From assembly GCA_023957155.1 (NCBI GenBank), contig JAMLHK010000001.1:372001-436000 (forward strand): DNA of 64,000 bases. The letters are read 5' to 3'. Positions within the stretch are counted from its first letter, which is position 1, and every line of letters starts with the position of its first letter. The stretch comes from Chitinophagaceae bacterium. Its GTDB lineage: Bacteria > Bacteroidota > Bacteroidia > Chitinophagales > Chitinophagaceae. The notes under the pieces were generated by a model that was given only the letters and a program-made list of their open reading frames with translations, made no database searches and was not told where the DNA came from. Shown here in pieces: positions 26,489 through 35,943 of the stretch. Position numbers and translations under genes: made by a program.

Positions 26489-26634
26489 AAGGTAATATTT
26501 ACCACGAAGACACAAGGAAAATTAAAACCTGAAGATCAGGATTTCGTGTCATTGAATCTTTGTGGCACATCTACTACACCGGTTCTTTTAAGACAGCCCT
26601 TTGTACGGGTATATTTACATCTGCAACATACCTG

Positions 26635-27363
26635 TTACAGCCTCCTGATCTTAATATTTTTATACCAAACTTCATCCCCGTGGTCCTGCAGTGCAATACG
26701 CCCGGATCTGAACCTGCCAAAATCCTCCATACTTTTAAATTTACTGCCGGCTACCAGCTTATTCCAGCTTTCATCCCACAGTGTGGTAGAAATTACCTTA
26801 GCACCATTTTGCCAGAACTCAAGCCGGGCATCTTTTAACTTAATCCGTATAGCATTCCATTCACCGGCAGGTTTCACATTTTCAGGAGAACTGGTAATCA
26901 GGTCATACAAATCACCGGCACGATGCGTTATGATCTTTGCATCAGGATGACCATTATTATCTAATACCTGCATTTCCGGGCCGGTATGATACGTACGACT
27001 GTATTTGGGATCCTCCTGCACTAAAAACATAACACCGCTGTTTCCGTTAGGTGATATTTTCCACTCTAACTGCAATTCAAAATCTCCAAACACTTCACGG
27101 GTTACCGCATCGCCCCTGCCCTCCTTACTACCTTTGCCGATAAAATGTAAGGTGCCGTTTTCAACATTCCAGGCACTACCCAGGTCCGGTTTATTAAAGG
27201 TATTCCAGGCATTGGCGGTAGTTCCGTCAAACAGCAGCTGCCAGCCCTGCTTTTTCTCCTTCCTGGTAAGCGTATTGTCTTTTTGCTGAGCCAGCGCACT
27301 GTTTAATAAAGCGGTACCCGTTAACAGCAGCCCTGCTAAAACCGCAGCTTTTATTCTTTTCAT
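26635..27363 (-). CDS. DUF1080 protein (3-keto-disaccharide hydrolase family)
   Basis: Secreted beta-jelly-roll protein of the DUF1080 family (PF06439), some members of which hydrolyse or eliminate 3-keto-glycosides. A signal peptide ends near ALAQ (26). Family marks are GWQLLFDGTTANAWN, the ISPNGNSGVMFLVQE strand, the YSRTYHTGPEMQVLDN stretch and the C-terminal SGRIALQDHGDEVWYKNIKIRRL-type end (written only in part here). It is the last gene of a four-gene minus-strand unit, 5 bases after the cytochrome gene. Confidence 0.87.
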   Translation of the reverse strand: MKRIKAAVLAGLLLTGTALLNSALAQQKDNTLTRKEKKQGWQLLFDGTTANAWNTFNKPDLGSAWNVENGTLHFIGKGSKEGRGDAVTREVFGDFELQLEWKISPNGNSGVMFLVQEDPKYSRTYHTGPEMQVLDNNGHPDAKIITHRAGDLYDLITSSPENVKPAGEWNAIRIKLKDARLEFWQNGAKVISTTLWDESWNKLVAGSKFKSMEDFGRFRSGRIALQDHGDEVWYKNIKIRRL

Positions 27364-27368
27364 AATTG

Positions 27369-27806
27369 CTATTTAACGCTAAGAATATATTTTACCATTG
27401 CTTCCGCATCATCCGGTGCAAGAGATGGATGCGGAGACATCGGGATCTCTCCCCAGCTGCCGGCTCCGCCGTCAATTATTTTTTTAGCCAGCTTGGGTAT
27501 ATCCGCTTCTTTGTATTTTTTAGCTACTTCTGCATAAGAAGGTCCTACCAGCTTATTGGTTTCATTATGGCAGGCAAGACAGTCCGAGCCGGCTATTAAC
27601 GCTTTGCCATCTTTCCCCGGTGCGGCAGCAGGAGCAGCAGCTGTCGTTTCGGCTGATGCCGCCGGAGCGCTTGCACTTGCTGTTGCATGACCTTCGTCAA
27701 TTTGCGGATTTACGTTACTGCTTATCGGTTTTTTAACTTCTGCCGGTCCGCCGCCACAGGCATAACCGGCTGCAATGAGAGATACTATAGCTACTGCTTT
27801 TTTCAT
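27369..27806 (-). CDS. Lipoprotein c-type cytochrome
   Basis: Small periplasmic electron carrier. A lipobox (AGYAC, C17) anchors it; an Ala/Ser/Pro-rich linker (about 40-63) leads to one heme-c domain with C76-L-A-C79-H80 and the distal Met in IPMSPHP (M123). Length 145. Its place between sugar isomerase and DUF1080 genes, with a GMC oxidoreductase close by, suggests it takes electrons from the flavoprotein sugar dehydrogenase. Confidence 0.9.
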   Translation of the reverse strand: MKKAVAIVSLIAAGYACGGGPAEVKKPISSNVNPQIDEGHATASASAPAASAETTAAAPAAAPGKDGKALIAGSDCLACHNETNKLVGPSYAEVAKKYKEADIPKLAKKIIDGGAGSWGEIPMSPHPSLAPDDAEAMVKYILSVK

Positions 27807-27864
27807 GCTTCCTTTTTTTAATATCGTTGTTTAGAAAATGAGGGCGTAAATATCCGAATAATTC

Positions 27865-28920
27865 CTACTCAAGCCCTAAAACCCGGCGATTAAATTTTTC
27901 ATCACTTCCCGTTCCGGCAAAATCATCAAAGGCTTTTTCTGTTACCCGTATAATATGATTTTTAATAAATGGCGCTCCTTCGGCTGCGCCGGCTTCAGGA
28001 TGTTTAATGGCACATTCCCATTCCAACACCGCCCATCCGCTATAATTATATGCAGCCAGTTTACTGAAAATAGATTTAAAATCCACCTGCCCGTCACCTA
28101 ATGAGCGAAAACGTCCTGCCCGTTCAACCCATCCCTGGTATCCGCCGTAAACCCCCTGCTTTCCGCTGGGATTAAATTCCGCATCCTTAACATGGAACAT
28201 GCGTATACGTTCATGATAATGATCAATATAATCCAGGTAATTCAAACATTGTAAAACAAAATGACTCGGATCATATAACAGGCAGGCACGGGGATGATTG
28301 TTCACTTTCTCCAAAAACATTTCATACGAAATGCCATCATGCAGGTCTTCTCCCGGATGAATCTCATAGCAAAGGTCAATCCCCTCTTCATCAAATACAT
28401 TTAAAATGGGTAGCCAGCGTTTGGCCAATTCTGAAAACCCGGTTTCTACCAGTCCTGCCGGGCGCTGGGGCCAGGGATAAACCGTTTGCCATAACAAAGC
28501 CCCGCTAAAAGTGCCATGGGCTTTAAGACCCAGGTTTCGTGAAGCTTTAGCCGCATACTTTAGCTGCTGAACCGCCCATTCGGTACGGGCTTTTGCATTA
28601 CCATGATAAGCTGCCGGTGCAAAGCCGTCAAACAAATCATTGTATGCAGGATGCACGGCTACCAGCTGCCCCTGTAAATGAGAAGAGAGTTCCGTGATCT
28701 GTAACCCGGCAGCATTTACTATACCTTTAATTTCATCGGCATAGGTTTTACTCTCCGCTGCTTTCTGCAGATCAATAACACGACTGTCCCATGAGGGAAG
28801 CTGAACACCCACATAGCCCAGCCCTGCAGCCCACTCACAAATAGATTTCAGATTATTAAAAGGGGGAGTATCTCCCATAAACTGCGCCAGGAATAGGGCT
28901 GGCCCCTGAATATTAGTCAT
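27865..28920 (-). CDS. Sugar phosphate isomerase/epimerase (TIM barrel)
   Basis: AP-endonuclease-2-type TIM barrel of 351 residues with the metal-site segments CYEIHPGEDLHD, LLYDPSHFVLQ, RIRMFHVKDAEFN and LEWECAIKHP. Relatives isomerise or epimerise sugars and keto-sugars with a divalent metal. No signal peptide, so cytoplasmic. Second gene of the minus-strand operon, 73 bases after the Gfo/Idh/MocA gene. Confidence 0.86.
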   Translation of the reverse strand: MTNIQGPALFLAQFMGDTPPFNNLKSICEWAAGLGYVGVQLPSWDSRVIDLQKAAESKTYADEIKGIVNAAGLQITELSSHLQGQLVAVHPAYNDLFDGFAPAAYHGNAKARTEWAVQQLKYAAKASRNLGLKAHGTFSGALLWQTVYPWPQRPAGLVETGFSELAKRWLPILNVFDEEGIDLCYEIHPGEDLHDGISYEMFLEKVNNHPRACLLYDPSHFVLQCLNYLDYIDHYHERIRMFHVKDAEFNPSGKQGVYGGYQGWVERAGRFRSLGDGQVDFKSIFSKLAAYNYSGWAVLEWECAIKHPEAGAAEGAPFIKNHIIRVTEKAFDDFAGTGSDEKFNRRVLGLE

Positions 28921-28993
28921 AATAATAAAGATTAATAAAGTGAATAATTAAAAATAAGAAGCCCGTAATGCAGGATGCAAAAGTCAAATCATC

Positions 28994-30151
28994 TTACACC
29001 GTAAACGGTGTCCACTTTTCATTACCTGCACCGCTCTTCACCACATTATCAATAAAAGCCATTCCTCTCACCCCTTCTTCCACTGTCGGGAAGTCCAGCA
29101 TCTCTTCTGTAGGCTGGCGTCCTTCTATACGTGCAGAAAGACTGAGGGCAAAATTGCGGTAAATATTTCCGAATGCTTCTAAGTATCCTTCGGGATGTCC
29201 ACCCGGAGTACGGGTATTGTGCCGGGCATAATTCCCCAGGTATCCTGCACCGGTACGATAAATCTGTGCAGGCTGATCCAGCCATTTTACCAGCAGGGTA
29301 TTGGGTTCTTGCTGAGCCCACTCCAATCCTCCTTTTTCACCATATATCCTGATCCTGAGCGCATTTTCTTCTCCTGCAGCAACCTGGGAAGCCATCAGTA
29401 CCCCGGTTGCCCCATTATCAAATCTCAACAATACATTCCCATCATCATCCAGTAAACGGCCTTCTACCATAATATTAAGATCAGCACACAGGCTGGTAAT
29501 TTTTAAGCCCGTCATATATTCTGCCAGATGAGCGGCGTGCGTTCCGATATCTCCCATACAACTGCTTTTACCAGACTTGGAAGGATCAGTTCTCCAGGCA
29601 GCCTGGGCATTCCCTTCTTTTTCCGTTAACCCGCTCAGCCATCCCTGCGGATACTCTACCCACACTTTTCTTATTTTTCCTAATGCTCCTTCCCTGATCA
29701 TTTGCTTGGCCTGCTTTACCATCGGGTAACCTGAATAGGTATGGGTAAGACAAAACAGTAAACCGGTTTCTTCTACTTTCTTCTGTAGTTGCTTCGCCTC
29801 ATCCAGGGTAAACGTCATGGGTTTATCAATCACTACATGAAAGCCCTTATCTAATGCCATCAGTGCAGGAGCAAAATGCACAAAATTGGGCGTAACAATA
29901 GCAACAAAATCAATTCTCTTATCTGCAGGCAACCGGCTTTCTTTTTCCAGCATTTCTTCATAGCTAAGATATATCCTGTCTTCCGGCAGGAACAGGGCTT
30001 TACCCGATTCCCGTGCAACTTCGGGTCGCGAACTTAATGCAGCACAGGATAATTCTATAAGTCCGTCCATATTTGCGGCAATCCGGTGAACCGCACCGAT
30101 GAAGGCACCCTTACCTCCACCAATCATTCCCATTCGTAATTTTCTGTTCAT
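28994..30151 (-). CDS. Gfo/Idh/MocA family oxidoreductase, cytoplasmic
   Basis: First gene of the minus-strand unit. The Rossmann motif GMIGGGKGAFIG opens the protein directly, with no signal peptide, and the catalytic motif reads DKP (VVIDKPMTF) instead of EKP, as in many family members. C-domain marks GDIGTHAAHL are present. It could reduce or oxidise the same sugar handled by the exported paralogue at 25.4 kb. 385 residues. Confidence 0.88.
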   Translation of the reverse strand: MNRKLRMGMIGGGKGAFIGAVHRIAANMDGLIELSCAALSSRPEVARESGKALFLPEDRIYLSYEEMLEKESRLPADKRIDFVAIVTPNFVHFAPALMALDKGFHVVIDKPMTFTLDEAKQLQKKVEETGLLFCLTHTYSGYPMVKQAKQMIREGALGKIRKVWVEYPQGWLSGLTEKEGNAQAAWRTDPSKSGKSSCMGDIGTHAAHLAEYMTGLKITSLCADLNIMVEGRLLDDDGNVLLRFDNGATGVLMASQVAAGEENALRIRIYGEKGGLEWAQQEPNTLLVKWLDQPAQIYRTGAGYLGNYARHNTRTPGGHPEGYLEAFGNIYRNFALSLSARIEGRQPTEEMLDFPTVEEGVRGMAFIDNVVKSGAGNEKWTPFTV

Positions 30152-30286
30152 GAAAAAAAATTAATGTATTAAAAATATCAGAAGAGGGTTTAAAAATAAA
30201 ACATTTACATTTACTGCCCGCTTGTTTGATAACAATTAAAAAAGATTTTTACCAAACATTTCTTAAATTAACTAATCTTTTCAGGT

Positions 30287-31195
30287 ATGACTGATGCTTC
30301 TTCACATCCCCGCAGGCGGGCTATTAAGAATATGCTGTTGGGTTCACTCGCTATGGGTGCAACGCAGCATACTTTTGCCGGCAACGCTGCTCCCCGAAGC
30401 ATAGCAGGAGCGCCTGCCCGCTTAAAAGGGAATATCAATCACTCGGTTTGCCGCTGGTGTTACGGCGGTATTCCCCTGGAAGAGTTGTGTATTGCCGCGA
30501 AAAAAATGGGGCTTGTTGCCATTGATCTTGTCGGGCCGAAAGACTGGCCGGTGTTACAAAAGCACGGACTATACTCTTCGATGTGCAATGGTGCTGAAAT
30601 TAATCTTGAAGACGGATGGAATCACCGGGAGTTTCATCCCAGGCTGATAAAAAACTACTCGGAAATGATACCGCTGGTGGCTAAAGCCGGATATAAGCAG
30701 CTGATCTGCTTTAGCGGGAGCCGCAGGCAGCTGGATGATGAAACCGGCTGGAAAAACTGTACCGAAGGATTAAAGCAGGTAATGGGAATAGCAGAAAAGC
30801 ACAAGGTAACCTTAGTAATGGAACTCCTTAACAGTAAGATTGACCATAAAGATTACCAGTGTGATAAAACGGCATGGGGGGTGGAATTGGCCAAACGGAT
30901 AGATGCTGAAAACTTTAAGCTGCTCTATGATATTTATCACATGCAGATTGATGAAGGAGATGTGATCAGGACCATCCGGCAACATTTTCCTTACCTCTCG
31001 CATTTCCACACCGGCGGCGTTCCCGGAAGGAGAGAGATCAATGCCACGCAGGAGTTAAACTATCCTGCCATTATGAAAGCCATTCTCGAGCTGGGATTTA
31101 AAGGATATGTAGCCCAGGAATTTATTCCAACGCCTAAAGATGCCCAAGGACAACTGGCTTCCCTGCAGGAAGGTGTAATGATCTGTGATGTATAA
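30287..31195 (+). CDS. Hydroxypyruvate-isomerase-like TIM barrel, exported
   Basis: TIM-barrel isomerase/epimerase with a twin-arginine-like leader (HPRRRAIKNMLLGS, then TFAGNAA) suggesting export. Metal-site segments VMELLNSK, LLYDIYHMQIDEGD, HFHTGGVPGR and AQEFIP match the Hyi/xylose-isomerase-like family. Divergent from the Gfo/Idh gene over a shared 135-base promoter region and followed after 37 bases by the GMC gene, so likely one regulon. Confidence 0.85.
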   Translation: MTDASSHPRRRAIKNMLLGSLAMGATQHTFAGNAAPRSIAGAPARLKGNINHSVCRWCYGGIPLEELCIAAKKMGLVAIDLVGPKDWPVLQKHGLYSSMCNGAEINLEDGWNHREFHPRLIKNYSEMIPLVAKAGYKQLICFSGSRRQLDDETGWKNCTEGLKQVMGIAEKHKVTLVMELLNSKIDHKDYQCDKTAWGVELAKRIDAENFKLLYDIYHMQIDEGDVIRTIRQHFPYLSHFHTGGVPGRREINATQELNYPAIMKAILELGFKGYVAQEFIPTPKDAQGQLASLQEGVMICDV

Positions 31196-31232
31196 GCACT
31201 ATCACATTTAATGAACACAACTTTAAAATAGA

Positions 31233-33014
31233 TTGTATATGCCTGAAAATGTTTACGACGCTATTGTTATCGGCTCGGGGATCAGCGGCGGCTGGGCGGC
31301 AAAAGAGCTCACGGAAAAGGGATTGAAAGTACTGATGCTGGAAAGGGGCCGCAATATTGAGCATGTCAAAGATTATGTGAACGCCAATAAAGACCCGTGG
31401 GAGTTTCCGCACCGGGGAGGCCGTACACAACAGATGATCAACGACTATCCCGTACTAAAGCGCGATTACCCTTTGAACGAGACCAATTTGGATTACTGGT
31501 GCAGCGATAAAGACAATCCTTACACAGAAATAAAACGCTTTGACTGGTTCCGGGGCTATCATGTGGGCGGAAGATCCCTGATGTGGGGCAGACAAAGCTA
31601 TCGCCTCTCCGACCTGGATTTTGAAGCCAATGCCAAAGAAGGCATTGCCATAGATTGGCCGATACGTTATAAAGAAATTGCACCCTGGTACGATTATGTA
31701 GAGCGGTTTGCAGGCATCAGCGGCTCCAAGGAGGGGTTACCCCAGTTGCCCGATGGCCAATTTCTTCCGCCTATGGAAATGACCTGCGTGGAAAAAGACG
31801 TGGCCACCAGGATCAGGGAGAAGTACGATGGAAAGCGGAGGATGATCATTGGCCGTACCGCTAATATTACCGTACCCTTCAGTAACCAGGGAAGACAGAA
31901 CTGCCAGTTCCGCAACAAGTGCTGGCTGGGCTGCCCCTATGGCGCCTATTTCAGTACACAATCTTCTACGTTACCGGCGGCGGTTAAAACCGGCAATCTT
32001 ACCCTGCGCCCCTGGAGCATTGTTACTAAAATTTTATACGATAAAGATAAAAAAAGAGCTACCGGCGTTGAAGTACTTGATGCTGAAAATAATAACACCT
32101 ATACGTACCATGCCAAAATCATATTTCTTAATGCTTCCGCATTAAACAGCACGTGGATCCTGATGAATTCCGCTACCGATATATGGCCGGAAGGGTTGGG
32201 CAGCAGCAGCGGTGAGTTAGGACACAATGTTATGGATCACCACCTGGGCGTGGGAGCCGGAGGCGTTGTAGAAGGCTATGAAGACCAATACTATTTCGGA
32301 CGCCGTCCCAATGGCATATATATTCCGCGATACCGCAATCTCTTCGGAGATAAAAGAGACTACCTGCGCGGCTTCGGTTACCAGGGTGGAGGACGCCGGG
32401 GAGGATATAGCCGTTCGGCAGAAGAAATCTCTATTGGTGCCGAGCTTAAGAACGTCCTTACTGAACCCGGAAGCTGGACAATGTCTATCGGTGGCTTTGG
32501 AGAAACATTGCCCTATCACGAAAACAGGGTATACATTGATAAAAATACCTATTCGGACAAGCTGGAGCAGTTTAACGACCCTGTTACCGGTAAGGACCTG
32601 GGTATGCGGCCGGTACCTGATAAAAACGGGAAACAACGTACGGATAAGTGGGGACTTCCGGTGCTGGCCTTTGATGTAGAATATAAGGAGAACGAAAAGA
32701 AAATGCGAAAAGATATGCGGGACGATGCCATTGAAATGCTGGAAGCAGCAGGCGTTAAAAATGTGCAGGGCCGTGATGGTGATGGCACACTGGGAAGAGG
32801 CATACACGAAATGGGTACGGCCCGTATGGGCAAAGAACCGAAAACATCGGTACTCAACAAATGGAACCAGGTTTGGGACGCACCCAATGTATTTGTTACA
32901 GACGGGGCATTTATGACATCAGCCTCCTGTGTAAACCCATCGCTGGGCTATATGGCATTTACTGCGCGGGCAGCGGATCATGCCGTGAGTGAATTGAAGA
33001 AAAGGAATATTTAA
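31233..33014 (+). CDS. GMC oxidoreductase, sugar dehydrogenase large subunit
   Basis: FAD-linked oxidoreductase of the glucose-methanol-choline family. GSGISG (12-17) binds FAD, and the C-terminus has HEMGTARMG plus the VNPSLGYMAFTARA segment with the catalytic His/Asn region. The closest functional type, inferred from context, is the large subunit of glucoside 3-dehydrogenase or gluconate/sorbitol dehydrogenase, which pairs with a small subunit 3 and a cytochrome c. It has no signal of its own, as expected if it is carried across by a Tat-signal small subunit. Confidence 0.9.
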   Translation: MYMPENVYDAIVIGSGISGGWAAKELTEKGLKVLMLERGRNIEHVKDYVNANKDPWEFPHRGGRTQQMINDYPVLKRDYPLNETNLDYWCSDKDNPYTEIKRFDWFRGYHVGGRSLMWGRQSYRLSDLDFEANAKEGIAIDWPIRYKEIAPWYDYVERFAGISGSKEGLPQLPDGQFLPPMEMTCVEKDVATRIREKYDGKRRMIIGRTANITVPFSNQGRQNCQFRNKCWLGCPYGAYFSTQSSTLPAAVKTGNLTLRPWSIVTKILYDKDKKRATGVEVLDAENNNTYTYHAKIIFLNASALNSTWILMNSATDIWPEGLGSSSGELGHNVMDHHLGVGAGGVVEGYEDQYYFGRRPNGIYIPRYRNLFGDKRDYLRGFGYQGGGRRGGYSRSAEEISIGAELKNVLTEPGSWTMSIGGFGETLPYHENRVYIDKNTYSDKLEQFNDPVTGKDLGMRPVPDKNGKQRTDKWGLPVLAFDVEYKENEKKMRKDMRDDAIEMLEAAGVKNVQGRDGDGTLGRGIHEMGTARMGKEPKTSVLNKWNQVWDAPNVFVTDGAFMTSASCVNPSLGYMAFTARAADHAVSELKKRNI

Positions 33015-33270
33015 TTAATGTGGAAAACTACCTGCCGGCAGGCAGGTGTGGGAATTTGAAAATGGGAGAGGTATGGGCAAGTTTAGAACGACACACTACA
33101 ACGGAAAGCGGCAGACAAGAGAGTCGCTGACGTTTCATTTTGACACTTCTTGACCAGTTATTTACGACTGACGACAACTCTCTCATTTCAAAAAGTGGAG
33201 ACCAGCGACCATTTTAAAAACGGGGCGACACCGAAAAGCCATATGAGTAGGAGTATAAATATAAAATAAA
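33015..33270. other. Left flank of an inserted islet
   Basis: No gene. After the GMC stop the base composition changes; it holds the palindrome at 33031 and an imperfect inverted pair around GAGAGTCG (about 33119) and ACTCTCTC (about 33176). The next ORF begins at 33271. Confidence 0.4.
33031..33047. repeat. CCTGCCGGCAGG palindrome (left end of islet)
   Basis: A perfect 12-base palindrome followed by CAGG, 17 bases after the GMC stop codon. A one-mismatch version (CCTACCGGCAGG) lies in the HigB-like gene near 55717. Both are next to genes of foreign character. Confidence 0.5.
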
Positions 33271-33807
33271 ATGAAACAAGCAGAATATAGAAAAACACAA
33301 AAAGGAGATGGTTATCAATTTCAAGTTACGCCAGCTCCAAAAGTACTAGGTGGGTGTTCAGGAATATTTTTTATTCTATTGCTCGCATTCCTAGGAGCCA
33401 TGCTGGTTGGAGCAGTAGTAAATGAAACCTTAGCAATTTTGGTTTTCATCGGCATTGCAGTTTTAGCTTTTCTAAAATTAGATTTACGAAAAAAAAATCA
33501 TCGCAGCCCCAGTACTTTTTTTGTAAGCCCCAATATTATTGAAGTTAATGGGCAGCGTATTGAAAAATCAAACATTCACAGGATTGTAATACGTAATGCC
33601 TATGATAAAAGCCCAAATATTCAATTGACTGGACAAACAGTTCCTACTGGTGTAGGAGTAGGATACGATATTAGAAAGGCGTTAGAACAAATCAGCTATT
33701 CCGTGGATATTGAGGCAGGCGGGAAAGCGACTCAACTTGCAGGAGGAATGGATGACGTAACTGCAAATGGGTTATTTACAGAAGTCAGTCAGATTTTAGG
33801 GTTTTAA
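33271..33807 (+). CDS. Hypothetical membrane protein, probably acquired
   Basis: 178 residues. Two closely spaced hydrophobic helices (about 30-52 and 54-68) follow a short polar N-terminus; a basic stop-transfer stretch (LRKKNH) and a soluble beta-rich domain with a PH-like pattern follow (STFFVSPNIIEVNGQRIEK). Codons are noticeably more AT-rich than those of the flanking GMC and subunit genes, and the gene interrupts what is normally a tight gene pair. No function can be given. Confidence 0.65.
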   Translation: MKQAEYRKTQKGDGYQFQVTPAPKVLGGCSGIFFILLLAFLGAMLVGAVVNETLAILVFIGIAVLAFLKLDLRKKNHRSPSTFFVSPNIIEVNGQRIEKSNIHRIVIRNAYDKSPNIQLTGQTVPTGVGVGYDIRKALEQISYSVDIEAGGKATQLAGGMDDVTANGLFTEVSQILGF

Positions 33808-34124
33808 GAAATAAACTTATTTAAATGTGATATCCCTGCCCATAACATTGCATTGGCAATATGGCGGGGTGACACAAGAACAATCGGCAGCATATCGCTA
33901 TTTAGCTTCGGTATCGGCGAATAACACCAGACAACAGAATAAACAATGAACTTTTGTATCTTTAATCAGCAACGGTGCCGGGCAGACGTAACACAGAATA
34001 CCGCCACATCGCCAATGCTTCAACGAAGGAGGATACCGCCTATCCTTAGCAGCTACCCCCTGCAACCTGTGACCTGAAACCTGAGATAAACAAACAATTC
34101 TTTTGATTACTTAAAATATCAATT
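33808..34124. other. Right flank of the islet, cassette-like tail
   Basis: About 317 bases with no gene. The first part (33838-33905) is a tail with hairpin-forming ATTGC/GCAAT, a GCGGGGTGACA stretch and ACAATCGGCAGC, and resembles the tail after the HigA-like gene near 56100. Further on are a small hairpin AGGATA/TATCCT (34030-34046) and a short tandem array of ACCTG units (34069-34085), then the leader of the next gene. Confidence 0.45.
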
Positions 34125-34697
34125 ATGAACAGACGCGAAGCCTTATCGAGAGTAGCGCTTATACTGGGAGGTACTGTAGCGGGAGCTAATGCTTTTTTGG
34201 AAGGATGTAAGCCAGGCGATAGAAAAGCGGGTACTGCCGGAACTTTCCGCGAGGGAGACATTGCTTATTTAGACGAAATAGCGGAAACCATCATACCCAC
34301 TACCGACACCCCCGGCGCAAAGGCTGCCCGCGTAGGAACGTTCATGACAGTAATGGTAAACGACTGCTACGATGAAACAGACCAGCGGGTATTTTTTGAA
34401 GGGATGCAACAACTAAACAAAGCCAGCAGTAAGAAATTCGGCAAACCGTTTATGGATATTGACGCCGCAGAACGTAAAACCCTGCTTACCGAAATAGATG
34501 CGGAAGCAAAGGAATACATGACCAAGAAAAAACCGGAAGAATCGAAGCACTATTTCCAGATGATGAAAGAGCTTACGCTGCTGGGCTACTTTACATCAGA
34601 AATTGGCGCCACACAGGCACTACGTTATATAGCCGTGCCGGGGAAATATGAAGGCTGCGTGCCTTATCAAAAAGGTGACAGGGCCTGGGCAACATAG
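34125..34697 (+). CDS. Gluconate 2-dehydrogenase subunit 3 family protein
   Basis: Small subunit of a periplasmic GMC-type dehydrogenase. A Tat signal (NRREALSRVALILGGTVAGANAF) precedes the family domain with ETIIPTTDTPGAKAARV and the C-terminal TSEIGATQALRYIAVPGKYEGC. Its partner is most likely the GMC protein encoded at 31.2 kb, 1.1 kb away beyond an inserted islet. In such complexes the small subunit provides the export signal for both. Confidence 0.9.
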   Translation: MNRREALSRVALILGGTVAGANAFLEGCKPGDRKAGTAGTFREGDIAYLDEIAETIIPTTDTPGAKAARVGTFMTVMVNDCYDETDQRVFFEGMQQLNKASSKKFGKPFMDIDAAERKTLLTEIDAEAKEYMTKKKPEESKHYFQMMKELTLLGYFTSEIGATQALRYIAVPGKYEGCVPYQKGDRAWAT

Positions 34698-34792
34698 GAA
34701 TAGTTTATAGTTGGGAGTTTGTAGTTGGGTAGCAGCAAAAACTTAGATTTCTCTTGAATATTAATGTTTTTTATCGGACAAGAGGAACTCCC

Positions 34793-34815
34793 ATGATCCG
34801 CCGTCAGCGGATCAT
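34793..34815 (+). terminator. Hairpin after the subunit-3 gene
   Basis: ATGATCCGC (34793-34801) and GCGGATCAT (34807-34815) form a perfect 9-base stem with a 5-base loop. It is a strong hairpin but lacks a clean U-run. A second palindrome, CATGAAA/TTTCATG, follows at 34837-34852, just before gldB. Confidence 0.5.
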
Positions 34816-34899
34816 CCGTCCTTTGTGTAATTTGCACATGAAAAATTTCATGTACGTTTGAGCATGCAACATTTTAAAAACTATAGCGTTACACCTGCT

Positions 34900-35943
34900 A
34901 TGCAAAAATGGTTTTATGCAATAACAATCATGCTTACCACCCTGGCAGCATGTACAGGAGATAAAAAAATACCCGATGTGTCCCGCATCCAAGTAAATCT
35001 TGAAGTACAGCACTTTGAACAGGACTTTTTTGCTATAGATACCAATAACGTTACCGCCGGCATAACGATGCTGCAACAAAAATATCCTGTTTTTTTACCT
35101 GATTTTATTCAGCATATACTGGGGCTTTCTCTTACTGATGAAGGAGCTGTATCGGATACGGCTATTAAAATGTTCCTTCGCGATTATAAACTGGTAAAGG
35201 ATACTGCATCAAAAATATTCAGCGATTTTACCGGGATCGAAAACGAAGTAAAAAAAGGATTGCAGTTCGCTAAATATTATTTTCCTTCATATCATACACC
35301 TGAAAAGCTGATCACTTTTATCGGCCCGCTGGATGCTATTTTTCAAACCACGCTGGAAAAAACCGGCGATGTCATTACACAGGATGCGCTTGCTGTGGGG
35401 TTACAGCTACACCTGGGAAAAAACGCTTCTTTATACCAGAGCCAGGTGGCGCAATCGCTTTTTCCCCAATATGTATCCCGGAAATTTGAACCTGCTTATA
35501 TAGTGGTCAATTGCATGAAGAATATCATTGATGATATTTTTCCTCCAAAAGCCACAGACAAAACCCTGCTGGATCTCGCCATAGACAAAGGAAAGAGATT
35601 GTATGTACTGGATAAGCTGCTCCCTTTTACGGCAGATACATTAAAGATCGGGTACACGGAAGCGCAATTGAAAGGCTGTTATACGAATGAAGGGCTGATC
35701 TGGAGTTTTCTGATCCAAAACAACCTGATCTATAACAGCGATCCGCTTCGAATACAATCTTATATTGAAGAAGGTCCGCTTACCCAGGAACTGGGCGAAG
35801 GATCACCGGGCTATATTGCCTTATTTACCGGAAGACAGATCATAAAAAAATACATGGAAAAATTCCCGGATACCACCATTGATGAGCTGTTACAACTCGA
35901 TGCCAGGCAAATTTTGCAGGATGCCAAATACAAGCCGAAGTAG
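34900..35943 (+). CDS. gldB: Gliding-motility lipoprotein GldB homologue
   Basis: GldB belongs to the gld set required for gliding and type IX secretion in many Bacteroidota, and is also kept in non-gliding members. The ATG at 34900 gives a good lipoprotein signal (MQKWFYAITIMLTTLAAC); ATG 34864 would add 12 residues in front. Family marks are VQHFEQDFFAIDTNN, the FPQYVS-type segment and the C-terminal GRQIIKKYMEKFPDTTI. About 347 residues from this start, anchored in the inner or outer membrane. Confidence 0.85.
   Translation: MQKWFYAITIMLTTLAACTGDKKIPDVSRIQVNLEVQHFEQDFFAIDTNNVTAGITMLQQKYPVFLPDFIQHILGLSLTDEGAVSDTAIKMFLRDYKLVKDTASKIFSDFTGIENEVKKGLQFAKYYFPSYHTPEKLITFIGPLDAIFQTTLEKTGDVITQDALAVGLQLHLGKNASLYQSQVAQSLFPQYVSRKFEPAYIVVNCMKNIIDDIFPPKATDKTLLDLAIDKGKRLYVLDKLLPFTADTLKIGYTEAQLKGCYTNEGLIWSFLIQNNLIYNSDPLRIQSYIEEGPLTQELGEGSPGYIALFTGRQIIKKYMEKFPDTTIDELLQLDARQILQDAKYKPK

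Noticed and set aside
33808-33960. Classical integron attC site
   Set aside because: No clear RYYYAAC/GTTRRRY pair and no integrase in the window; only a cassette-like tail is claimed.
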